Shown here one piece after another: positions 1 to 5,460 of a stretch of DNA of 8,481 nt. The translations under genes were made by a program, and so were the position numbers. Source of the stretch: JANNBN01 sp031385545 (GTDB taxonomy: Bacteria; Actinomycetota; Acidimicrobiia; Acidimicrobiales; JANYDT01); NCBI GenBank assembly GCA_031385545.1, contig JANNBN010000116.1, positions 1 to 8,481 of the forward strand, given 5' to 3'. Position 1 is the stretch's first letter, and every line of letters begins with the position of its first letter. The notes beneath the pieces are model-generated. The model saw nothing but the letters and a program-made list of their open reading frames with translations, searched no databases and was not told the DNA's origin.

Positions 1-85
1 TCGGTCCGGTCGAAGTGGTCGGTCCGGTCGAAGTGGTCGGTGTGGTCGGTGTGGTCGGCGAGGTCGGCGAGGTCGGCGTGGTCAT
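1..85 (-). CDS. N-terminus of unidentified gene, Thr/Pro-rich repeat tail (partial, runs off left edge)
   Basis: On the minus strand an ATG at 85-83 opens a frame that stays open to the window edge. It encodes 28 residues made almost only of Thr, Pro, Ser and Gly, in a TTP/TSP tripeptide rhythm with two later TTSTGP blocks. The rhythm follows directly from the 9-bp DNA repeat beneath it. The gene would lie downstream of the rpf-like gene on the same strand, 135 bp away. No strong Shine-Dalgarno sequence precedes the ATG, so the start is uncertain. In many actinobacteria the gene after rpfB is ksgA (16S rRNA dimethyltransferase), followed by ispE. A ksgA product with a low-complexity leader would fit that order, but no catalytic domain is visible, so this is only a guess. 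The opposite strand is also open here (3-149, Gly/Val/Glu-rich, ending TGA at 147-149), so even the coding strand is not certain. Confidence 0.35.
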   Translation of the reverse strand, partial: MTTPTSPTSPTTPTTPTTSTGPTTSTGP

Positions 86-90
86 GTTGG
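1..90. repeat. 9-bp tandem repeat, 10 units
   Basis: Ten consecutive 9-mers fit the pattern TCGGNNNGG or a close variant. In order they are TCGGTCCGG, TCGAAGTGG, the same two again, TCGGTGTGG twice, TCGGCGAGG twice, TCGGCGTGG, and a degenerate TCATGTTGG. There is also an 18-bp higher-order unit (first two 9-mers, repeated exactly). The repeat begins at or before the left edge, so its full length is unknown. The period is a multiple of three, so copy-number changes would keep a reading frame. This suggests it lies within a coding sequence. Confidence 0.85.
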
Positions 91-144
91 GCGTGGGTGC
101 TGATGTCTGGTTCGTTCGTGAACCGTGCGTCACCTGGCAGCGTA

Positions 145-199
145 CGTGATTGCGCGCCTGATATCACGCACAGTGGTCATATGTGATGACGGCCGACTG
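145..199 (-). other. Stem-loops downstream of the rpf-like gene
   Basis: Two short inverted repeats lie just past the rpf stop codon, within the 135-bp gap at 86-220. GTCAT (176-180) pairs with ATGAC (186-190) around a 5-nt loop, flanked by CAGT/ACTG (171-174 and 196-199). CGTGAT (145-150) pairs with ATCACG (163-168) around 12 nt. Neither is followed by a T-run on the minus strand, so they are at best weak terminators. Nothing else is recognisable in the gap. Confidence 0.25.
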
Positions 200-220
200 G
201 TCAGCCGCGCACCGCCGCGT

Positions 221-976
221 TCAGCGCAAGCCAAGTTTGCGTGTGCAGGCCGGCCACTGGCCCCAGCCCGACTTCGCCTGCAACCGTTTGGCCGCCTCGT
301 CCTGCACTGCTGCGCCCGCTTGGTGGGGGAGCCCCTTGTACCCGAGACGGTGCCACGTCCCTGCGGCGAACTGGTACGCCCCGTAGTAACCGTTTCCGGT
401 GTTGATGTCGTACCGGTTGTTGGACTCGCACTTGCGTAACGCGGCCCACACATCGTCGGGAATCGCGCTCGGGACATCGTCTGGGGCGAGGAGCGTGCTG
501 ATGGTCGGGTCAACCCCCGGGCCGGGCTTCACGGTGCTCGACGGCTTCCCAACTGCCACCCCTGACCCGCCCGACGACTCAGACCCTGCGGAATCGGCAG
601 ATTGTTTGGCAGCCTCGATGGTGGACGTGACCGTAGCAGCGGGCTTCGTCGCACTCTTGCGGGCTCGCCGCTTCGTGGTGGTAGCGGTGGAGCGCTTCAC
701 CTTCGTCAGCTTCGTGGTGGCACCGTTCGGCAGATCGACCTGCATAAGGGTGGTGCTGGGACCCACGCGGCTGACGATGCTGACGATGCTGACGATGCTG
801 CCGTCTGCGTCGATGATGTAAGCGGGGCTGGTCGTTGTCGTCGCCGATTGACCAACGGCCGGGCCGGACCCCAGCCCGATAAGGCCGATCGCCACCGCGA
901 TCATCAGCGTTGCGCCGACGAAGGCCGACGCTACGGAACGGCGTTGCAGACGGGGGCCGTATGGCGGACCGGGCAT
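221..976 (-). CDS. Resuscitation-promoting-factor-like secreted transglycosylase
   Basis: This 251-aa protein probably cleaves peptidoglycan glycan strands outside the cell. Rpf proteins are lysozyme/lytic-transglycosylase-like enzymes linked to growth resumption and daughter-cell separation in actinobacteria. Residues 1-14 are basic, and 15-43 form a hydrophobic segment ending near PAVGQS, which fits a signal peptide or N-terminal anchor. Residues 45-165 are a Thr/Ser/Lys/Pro-rich linker containing a SIVSIVSIVS tract (60-69). Residues 172-250 match the Rpf catalytic domain (Pfam transglycosylase-like family). They include VWAALRKCESNNRY with presumed catalytic Glu184, GYYGAYQF, GTW, and a C-terminal W-G-Q-W-P-A-C motif. 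Cys183 and Cys244 correspond to the conserved disulfide pair. No LysM domain is seen, and the long DUF348/G5 region of RpfB is absent. The ATG at 976 is the only reasonable start, because an in-frame stop lies at 995-997. It lacks a good Shine-Dalgarno sequence but has a -10 hexamer 6 nt upstream. The gene diverges from mscL. Confidence 0.9.
   Translation of the reverse strand: MPGPPYGPRLQRRSVASAFVGATLMIAVAIGLIGLGSGPAVGQSATTTTSPAYIIDADGSIVSIVSIVSRVGPSTTLMQVDLPNGATTKLTKVKRSTATTTKRRARKSATKPAATVTSTIEAAKQSADSAGSESSGGSGVAVGKPSSTVKPGPGVDPTISTLLAPDDVPSAIPDDVWAALRKCESNNRYDINTGNGYYGAYQFAAGTWHRLGYKGLPHQAGAAVQDEAAKRLQAKSGWGQWPACTRKLGLR
771..800. repeat. 9-bp tandem repeat inside the rpf-like gene
   Basis: Three perfect copies of CTGACGATG (771-779, 780-788, 789-797) are followed by a partial CTG. 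On the minus strand they encode the Ser-Ile-Val tripeptide repeat SIVSIVSIVS at residues 60-69, just after the signal segment. The copies are identical at the nucleotide level, which suggests recent slippage or strong homogenisation. Copy-number change would lengthen or shorten the linker in frame. Confidence 0.85.
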
Positions 977-982
977 TGTTCC

Positions 983-988
983 ATTATC
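983..988 (-). promoter_or_regulatory. Probable -10 element for leaderless rpf transcription
   Basis: Read on the minus strand, the hexamer is GATAAT, one base from TATAAT. It is followed by GGAACA and then the ATG at 976. A transcript starting about 7 nt after the hexamer would begin at or next to the A of the ATG, as in the leaderless mRNAs common in actinobacteria. The absence of a clear Shine-Dalgarno sequence for this gene agrees. No convincing -35 box is visible at 16-18 bp. Confidence 0.5.
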
Positions 989-1156
989 GACTAGTCAAAT
1001 CGCCCACGGAAACCGCCACGGAACGTGAAACTGAGCGGTTGTTCAGCACGGGATCGACATTCCTTGGTATTTTGCCCGCGAGTAGCCCAGCGGCGGTGCA
1101 TCACCTCCGGGTTCAAGCACAGCCAGCGTCTCTTCCGGTCGCTGTTCTCCCACAAC

Positions 1157-1162
1157 AAGGAA
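1157..1162 (+). promoter_or_regulatory. Ribosome binding site of mscL
   Basis: AAGGAA lies 10 nt upstream of the mscL ATG at 1173 and supports that start over the out-of-frame ATG at 1162. The rest of the 196-bp divergent region (977-1172) holds no clear sigma-70-type promoter for mscL. Confidence 0.55.
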
Positions 1163-1172
1163 TGGAAACAAC

Positions 1173-1610
1173 ATGGCTAAAACTGGCGTCATTCAGGAAT
1201 TCAAAGAGTTCCTGACCACCGGCGACCTCATGAGCATTGCTGTCGCATTCATCATGGGCGCCGCGGTGAAAGCGGTCATCGACTCGTTCGTGTCGAACCT
1301 GATTCTCGGCATCATCGGCCTGTTCCTCCCAGAAGGCGTGGCCAGCTTCAGCCAACTCGCCGCAGGCAAGGCGGTCGCCATTCCGATCGATCCCAGCCAG
1401 CCAGCGACGGGCGCCAACATCAAGGCGTTCGAGAAGCCCATCCGGTACGGCCAGTTCATCGACGACTTCATCAAGTTCGTGGTGTTGGCGTTCGTCGTCT
1501 TCATGCTCGTCAAGGCCTACAAGAAGATGACGAACAAGGCACTTGCCCAAGACGGTCCCAGCACGAACGACCTGCTCGGCGAAATTCGTGATCTGCTGAA
1601 GAGAAACTAG
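1173..1610 (+). CDS. mscL: Large-conductance mechanosensitive channel MscL
   Basis: This is a 145-aa inner-membrane protein, the normal MscL size. MscL forms a homopentameric pore that opens under membrane tension and releases solutes during hypo-osmotic shock. The N-terminal segment FKEFLTTGDLMSIAVAF (10-26) matches the conserved amphipathic helix and start of TM1 in the family (F-K-x-F followed by G-N/D and a hydrophobic run). TM1 spans about 19-46 and includes the small-residue pore stretch AFIMGAAVKAVIDS. A periplasmic loop (about 52-91) is rich in Pro, Ala and Gly. TM2 spans about 95-115 and is followed by the basic stop-transfer KAYKKM. The C-terminus TNDLLGEIRDLLKRN is the typical cytoplasmic helix bundle of MscL. 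The gene is monocistronic, divergent from the rpf-like gene, and ends 15 bp before a stem-loop terminator. Residues 66-86, in the loop, are unlike model MscLs, but loop variation is usual. Confidence 0.95.
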   Translation: MAKTGVIQEFKEFLTTGDLMSIAVAFIMGAAVKAVIDSFVSNLILGIIGLFLPEGVASFSQLAAGKAVAIPIDPSQPATGANIKAFEKPIRYGQFIDDFIKFVVLAFVVFMLVKAYKKMTNKALAQDGPSTNDLLGEIRDLLKRN

Positions 1611-1626
1611 CCGGTTGGCGGTGTGG

Positions 1627-1653
1627 AAACGGCCCCGGAAGGGGCCGCTTTTC
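1627..1653. terminator. Rho-independent terminator, probably bidirectional
   Basis: CGGCCCC (1630-1636) pairs perfectly with GGGGCCG (1641-1647) around a GGAA tetraloop. On the plus strand CTTTTC follows, which makes a good mscL terminator. On the minus strand the stem is followed by TTTCC, so it can also stop transcription from the convergent oxygenase gene ending at 1674. It lies in the 63-bp gap between the two stop codons. Confidence 0.8.
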
Positions 1654-1673
1654 GCGTCCGGGTCGGTGCAGAA

Positions 1674-2615
1674 TTATCTGTTTGGCACCGATGTCGGCTC
1701 TGGAGCCGACATCGCCCATCCGACCGTTTTAACCAGCACGCCCGCGGCGGGTCGGACCAGCAGCCGATCGGTGATCGGGAGCACGGGCAGCCTCAGCTGG
1801 ACTCTCACCCACGCCGGCAACGAGTTCACGGCCGCCGTCGCAAGCAGTGCATACGGCAAGCGGGTCGGGCCGCTCAGTTTCACGCGCAACAGCCAGCGAA
1901 CCGTGTCTCTCGCAACAGGAGACGCCGTCAACTCTCCGGCAGTACGAAGGTCCGAGAAATACGTTCGCAACTCCTGGTACGTGCTGGGGCAGCCGTCGAT
2001 GCCGAGCTTGGACCCGACGAGTGCCTGCTCGGTGAGGTACTGGTCGATGTCGTCTGCGTGTAGATGATCTGCCCCATACCGACGATATGCCGCCAGGAAC
2101 GAGTCGACCATGGCGAGATGCACCCAGCGCAACAGATCGGGGTCGTTGGCGCTGTAGGGGCGGCCATCCGGCGCGGTTCCGTGAACCGTGCGGTGGGCGC
2201 GGTTGACACCGCGGATTGCTGCTTCGGCTTCGGCCTCGCTCCCGAAGGTGACCGCGCTGACGTACGCGCTGGTTCGCCACAATCGCCCGAGCGGATCGTT
2301 CTTGTAGTCCGAGTGCCCGGCAACGCCGGCCATGGCCAGCGGATGCATGGTCTGCAGCATGAGCGCGCGGAGCCCGCCGAGCAGAACCGATGGATCCTGG
2401 TGAAGCCGCCAGGTCATGCTGTGCGGACCGAACCATCCGGGTGCAGGCCGGTGTTCACGCCGCCGCGGCGGTGACTCCCCCACGATGGTACGGAACAACG
2501 TTCCCTGCAGGCTCCTGCGCACCTGTGCCACCAGCGGGTCCATCGGTCCGAAACGAATCGGAAGCCCCGTGTCGTGTTGCATGTTCGTATTACCCTCAGC
2601 CACCGCAGACGCCAT
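1674..2615 (-). CDS. Oxygenase MpaB / DUF2236 family protein
   Basis: This 313-aa protein matches the ER-bound oxygenase MpaB/B'/rubber-oxygenase catalytic domain family (DUF2236). That family includes the fungal MpaB protein and the haem-containing latex-clearing protein Lcp. Diagnostic stretches are GLRALMLQTMHPLAMAGVA (81-99) followed by HSDYKNDPLGRLWRT (101-115), a RVNRAHRTVHG-like segment at 136-146, the NDPDLLRWVH motif (157-166), and AAYRRYG (175-181). His91, His101, His141 and His166 are the candidate cofactor or active-site histidines. There is no signal peptide. A moderately hydrophobic C-terminal part (about 255-303) might touch the membrane. Substrate and reaction are unknown, and most bacterial members are uncharacterised. 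The start at 2615 has GGTAGGT 7 nt upstream. The in-frame ATG at 2582 (Met12) also has a nearby GAGGG, so the first 11 residues are uncertain. The gene is convergent with mscL and divergent from pdxH. Confidence 0.85.
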   Translation of the reverse strand: MASAVAEGNTNMQHDTGLPIRFGPMDPLVAQVRRSLQGTLFRTIVGESPPRRREHRPAPGWFGPHSMTWRLHQDPSVLLGGLRALMLQTMHPLAMAGVAGHSDYKNDPLGRLWRTSAYVSAVTFGSEAEAEAAIRGVNRAHRTVHGTAPDGRPYSANDPDLLRWVHLAMVDSFLAAYRRYGADHLHADDIDQYLTEQALVGSKLGIDGCPSTYQELRTYFSDLRTAGELTASPVARDTVRWLLRVKLSGPTRLPYALLATAAVNSLPAWVRVQLRLPVLPITDRLLVRPAAGVLVKTVGWAMSAPEPTSVPNR

Positions 2616-2641
2616 GTGTGCAACCTACCTTCGAAGCCGTG

Positions 2642-2698
2642 CCAACCGTCAGGCCGATTCACCGAAATCGCGTCGTGTCGACGGTTGGTTTCGGCGAA
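2642..2698. promoter_or_regulatory. Nested and interleaved inverted repeats in the oxygenase/pdxH divergent promoter region
   Basis: The 116-bp gap between the two divergent starts holds several inverted repeats. CCAACCGTC (2642-2650) and GACGGTTGG (2680-2688) form a perfect 9-bp pair. CGATT/AATCG (2655-2659 and 2666-2670) forms a hairpin inside it. CGTCG/CGACG (2671-2675 and 2679-2683) is a compact palindrome overlapping the right arm. TTCACCGAAA (2658-2667) and TTTCGGCGAA (2689-2698) pair at 9 of 10 bases, crossing the outer stem. This could be a regulator-binding region serving both promoters, or an mRNA leader structure. No regulator is identified. Confidence 0.45.
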
Positions 2699-2731
2699 CA
2701 CTTCACCGTGTGACGCGGTCAGACTGGTTGG

Positions 2732-3442
2732 GTGACATCCCACGACGCACATCAGCACGCAGAGCGAACTGGCGACGTTCTCGCCGATCGGCTGGTTCCC
2801 CCCAACGTTGCGGCTCTCCGCGAGGATTATGACGTCGGAACGTTCGACCCGTCCGGTGCCGATGCCGACCCGATCGTGCAGTTCGGGCGTTGGCTCGACG
2901 ACGCACTCGCCGAACGCCAGCGGGACGAACCGACAGCAATGACGCTGGCAACGGCGGACGAACACGGGGTGCCATCGGCGCGAACGGTTTTACTGAAAGG
3001 CTTCGACCAGTCGGGGTTCACGTGGTTCACCAACTACGGGAGCAGGAAGGGCTCCGAACTTTCGGTCAATCCGGTTGCATCGCTGTGCTTTCGCTGGTCG
3101 GTTCAGCAGCGTCAGGTGGTGATCTGCGGTGCTGTCAGTCGCGTCAGCGAGAGCGAGAGCGACGAATACTTCGCGTCGCGTCCTCGCGGCAGCCGAATCG
3201 GTGCAATCGTCAGTGCACAGAGTTCTGTGATTGCGGATCGGTCGGTGCTCGAGGCCACAGCACGGAAGCTCGACGATGCAACTGACGAACAGCTGGCACG
3301 ACCGAGTTGGTGGGGCGGGTTCCGGCTGTCGCCCACGATGATCGAGTTCTGGCAAGGACGCCCAAGCCGCCTGCACGACCGGGTTCGGTACCGTCGTGGC
3401 GCTGACGCATCGAAGTGGCTGATCGAGCGGTTGTCGCCGTAA
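2732..3442 (+). CDS. pdxH: Pyridoxamine/pyridoxine 5'-phosphate oxidase
   Basis: This 236-aa cytoplasmic FMN enzyme oxidises pyridoxine or pyridoxamine 5'-phosphate to pyridoxal 5'-phosphate with O2, in the final or salvage step of vitamin B6 synthesis. The family signatures appear in order: the N-terminal substrate region LREDYDVGTF (29-38), then the FMN-binding RTVLLKGFD (84-92), TNYGSRKGSEL (100-110), RQVVICGAVSRV (127-138), YFASRPRGSRIGAIVSAQS (146-164), WGGFRLSPTMIEFWQGRPSR (194-213) with the RLHDR active-site motif (213-217), and the terminal W-x-x-E-R-L-S-P. The length is slightly above the usual 210-220 because of a longer N-terminal tail. The GTG at 2732 is the only available start near the conserved N-terminus. 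An in-frame TGA lies at 2711-2713 and no other ATG/GTG/TTG lies between. No Shine-Dalgarno sequence is evident, so a leaderless start is possible. The gene ends 12 bp from the convergent dxs stop codon, with no terminator visible between. Confidence 0.96.
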   Translation: MTSHDAHQHAERTGDVLADRLVPPNVAALREDYDVGTFDPSGADADPIVQFGRWLDDALAERQRDEPTAMTLATADEHGVPSARTVLLKGFDQSGFTWFTNYGSRKGSELSVNPVASLCFRWSVQQRQVVICGAVSRVSESESDEYFASRPRGSRIGAIVSAQSSVIADRSVLEATARKLDDATDEQLARPSWWGGFRLSPTMIEFWQGRPSRLHDRVRYRRGADASKWLIERLSP

Positions 3443-3454
3443 GCGTGTTGCGAG

Positions 3455-5410
3455 TCAGGCGCGATGCGCGCTGTGCGCTACCGCTTTGGAGATGGTGCTG
3501 ACGATGCCGCTGGTGTCGAGCCCAAGCTCGGCCAGTATCTGATTTGGCTTGCCCTGGGCGATGAACGTGCGCGGTGTTCCCAACAGGATGGGTGCGACCG
3601 GCGGACGTTCTTCCGACAGACAGATTTGCTGGATGCGGTCCACCATCATCGAGCCGACTCCGCCGTCTTTCATGCCGTCTTCGATGGTGACCACAAGGCG
3701 ATGCCGCGCTGCGTCGGCGAGCATCGTCTCGTCGGCCGGCCACACCACGCGTGGGTCCCAGACGGTGGCATCGATCCCGTGCTCGGCCTGCAGGACGTCA
3801 GCCGCCCGGCATGCCTCGGAAACCATGTGGCCGACCGCGATGATGCAGACGTCGGCGGTGGTGCCGCCGGCCCGTGCTTTGCGAGCGGTCAGACCAGTTC
3901 CCACCTCGGACGCTTCGACCTGAACCGCGGTCCCCTTGGGGTACCGAATGGCCACCGGACCGTTCATGGTGAGGGCGGTCCGCAGCATCGCCTGCAGTTC
4001 CTGTGCTGACGACGGTGCAAAGATCGTTGCACCTGGAACCTTCGACAGCAGCAGCATGTCGAGCACGCCATGATGCGAGGGGCCGTCGGGGCCGGTGATG
4101 CCGCTGCGGTCAAGTGCAAAGACGACAGGCAGACCATGCATCCCCACGTCGTACATTGCCTGGTCGAAGGCGCGCGTGAGGAACGTGGAGTACAGGGCCA
4201 CCACCGGACGCAGCCCGCCCATTGCCATGCCGGCCGCAAGGGTGACGGCGTGCTGCTCGGCGATGCCGACGTCGTGGAAGCGGCCGGGGTATGCGGCCTG
4301 GAACGGCAGGAGTCCGGTCGGCCCGGGCATCGCCGCTGTAATGGCGTGAACGTTGGGATTCTCGGAACCGAGCTGAACGATCGCTTCGGTGAAGGCCGCC
4401 GTCCAGTCTTTCGGGTGCGACGGCTGGGGGCCGAGCGCAGGATCGAAGACGGGAACGTCGTGGAGGTGCTTCTCGTCGTCATGCTCGGCAAAGGAGTAGC
4501 CCTTTCCCTTCTGGGTGAGCACGTGCACGACGATGGCACCGCTGTACGTGGCAGCGTCGCGGAACGCTTCTTCCATTTCCATGACGTCGTGGCCGTCGAT
4601 CGGACCCACGTAGCGGACGCCAAGCGTTTCGAAGAAGGCGTGCGGCTCGTCGGCCATCTCGCGCAGGGCTGCCTTCATGCCCTTGACGGTGCGCAGACCC
4701 AGGTCGCCGACCACCGGGAGATTCTCGATGATTGATTCGCTCTTGCGCTTGCCGCGCAGATAACTGGGTTTGCTGCGGATCCTGCTGACCACCCTGGTGA
4801 GGCCCGAGATGGTGGGTGCATACGAACGGCCGTTGTCGTTGAGGACGATCAGCACCCTGCTGTTGGTGTGGCCGAGGTTGTTGAGCGCTTCGTAGGCCAT
4901 ACCACCGGTCATGGAGCCGTCGCCGATGACCGCGATGACCCGTCGGTTTGTTTCGTGACGAGCCTTGAGGCTCTCGGCGAGGCCGTGCGCGTAGCTGAGG
5001 ACGGTCGACGCGTGGCTGTTCTCGATGTAGTCGTGATCGCTCTCGGCACGGTTGGGATACCCCGAAAGCCCGCCTGGCTGACGCAGGTTGGAAAAACCGT
5101 CCTGGCGACCCGTGACGAGTTTGTGTACGTACGCCTGGTGCCCTGTGTCCCAGAGGATGATGTCCCTCGGGGAATCGAACACCCGGTGGATGGCAAAAGT
5201 GAGCTCGACCACGCCGAGGTTTGAGCCGAGGTGGCCGCTGGTCGCGGAGACCGCGTTGACGATGAACTCCCGTGCCTCTGCCGCTAGTTGCGGCAATGAC
5301 TCGGCCGGAACGGCTTTGAGAGCAGCCGGAGAAGTCACGCCATGCAACAACATGGGCTTCACAATACCCCGCCCGATACCGATCGATGTATCGGCGGTGA
5401 TCGAAGCCAT
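3455..5410 (-). CDS. dxs: 1-deoxy-D-xylulose-5-phosphate synthase
   Basis: This is a ThDP-dependent transketolase-like enzyme that condenses pyruvate and glyceraldehyde-3-phosphate to DXP with loss of CO2. It is the entry step of the MEP isoprenoid pathway, in the cytoplasm. With the ATG at 5410 the protein has 651 aa. Seen in order: SGHLGSNLG (58-66, His60), WDTGHQAYVHKLVTGR (87-102), the ThDP/Mg motif GDGSMTGG (163-170) through NDN (191-193), GPIDGHD (269-275), the catalytic-Glu motif GIAEQHA (382-388, Glu385), STFLTRAFDQ (408-417), DRSGITGPDGPSHHG (434-448), and the C-terminal transketolase domain from about 515. The open frame continues to 5845, but that part overlaps the membrane-protein gene in another frame and is not dxs. 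Family N-termini usually begin at MLL (here the ATG at 5353, 632 aa). A GTG at 5362 with GGGGT close upstream is also plausible, so the start is uncertain by up to 19 codons. dxs is the last gene of a likely three-gene run, 50 bp after the membrane-protein gene. Confidence 0.96.
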   Translation of the reverse strand: MASITADTSIGIGRGIVKPMLLHGVTSPAALKAVPAESLPQLAAEAREFIVNAVSATSGHLGSNLGVVELTFAIHRVFDSPRDIILWDTGHQAYVHKLVTGRQDGFSNLRQPGGLSGYPNRAESDHDYIENSHASTVLSYAHGLAESLKARHETNRRVIAVIGDGSMTGGMAYEALNNLGHTNSRVLIVLNDNGRSYAPTISGLTRVVSRIRSKPSYLRGKRKSESIIENLPVVGDLGLRTVKGMKAALREMADEPHAFFETLGVRYVGPIDGHDVMEMEEAFRDAATYSGAIVVHVLTQKGKGYSFAEHDDEKHLHDVPVFDPALGPQPSHPKDWTAAFTEAIVQLGSENPNVHAITAAMPGPTGLLPFQAAYPGRFHDVGIAEQHAVTLAAGMAMGGLRPVVALYSTFLTRAFDQAMYDVGMHGLPVVFALDRSGITGPDGPSHHGVLDMLLLSKVPGATIFAPSSAQELQAMLRTALTMNGPVAIRYPKGTAVQVEASEVGTGLTARKARAGGTTADVCIIAVGHMVSEACRAADVLQAEHGIDATVWDPRVVWPADETMLADAARHRLVVTIEDGMKDGGVGSMMVDRIQQICLSEERPPVAPILLGTPRTFIAQGKPNQILAELGLDTSGIVSTISKAVAHSAHRA

Positions 5411-5460
5411 GGCCGGTCCCTGAGGCCGACAACGAACCGGAGGCGCCGGTACCGATGTAC

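Noticed and set aside
1..90. CRISPR array
   Set aside because: Units are 9 bp and contiguous, with no spacers and no cas genes nearby.
977..1172. Cyclic-di-AMP (ydaO-type) riboswitch upstream of the rpf-like gene
   Set aside because: Such riboswitches control rpf genes in some actinobacteria, but I could not find its conserved blocks. The -10 element next to the ATG also leaves no room for a leader.
1615..2067. Plus-strand open frame of 150 codons after mscL
   Set aside because: It starts in the terminator stem and runs antisense through the oxygenase gene, with no recognisable domain.
5436..5450. ACCGG/CCGGT hairpin between the membrane-protein gene and dxs as a terminator
   Set aside because: The stem is only 5 bp and no T-run follows on the minus strand, so it gives no good reason to split the operon.
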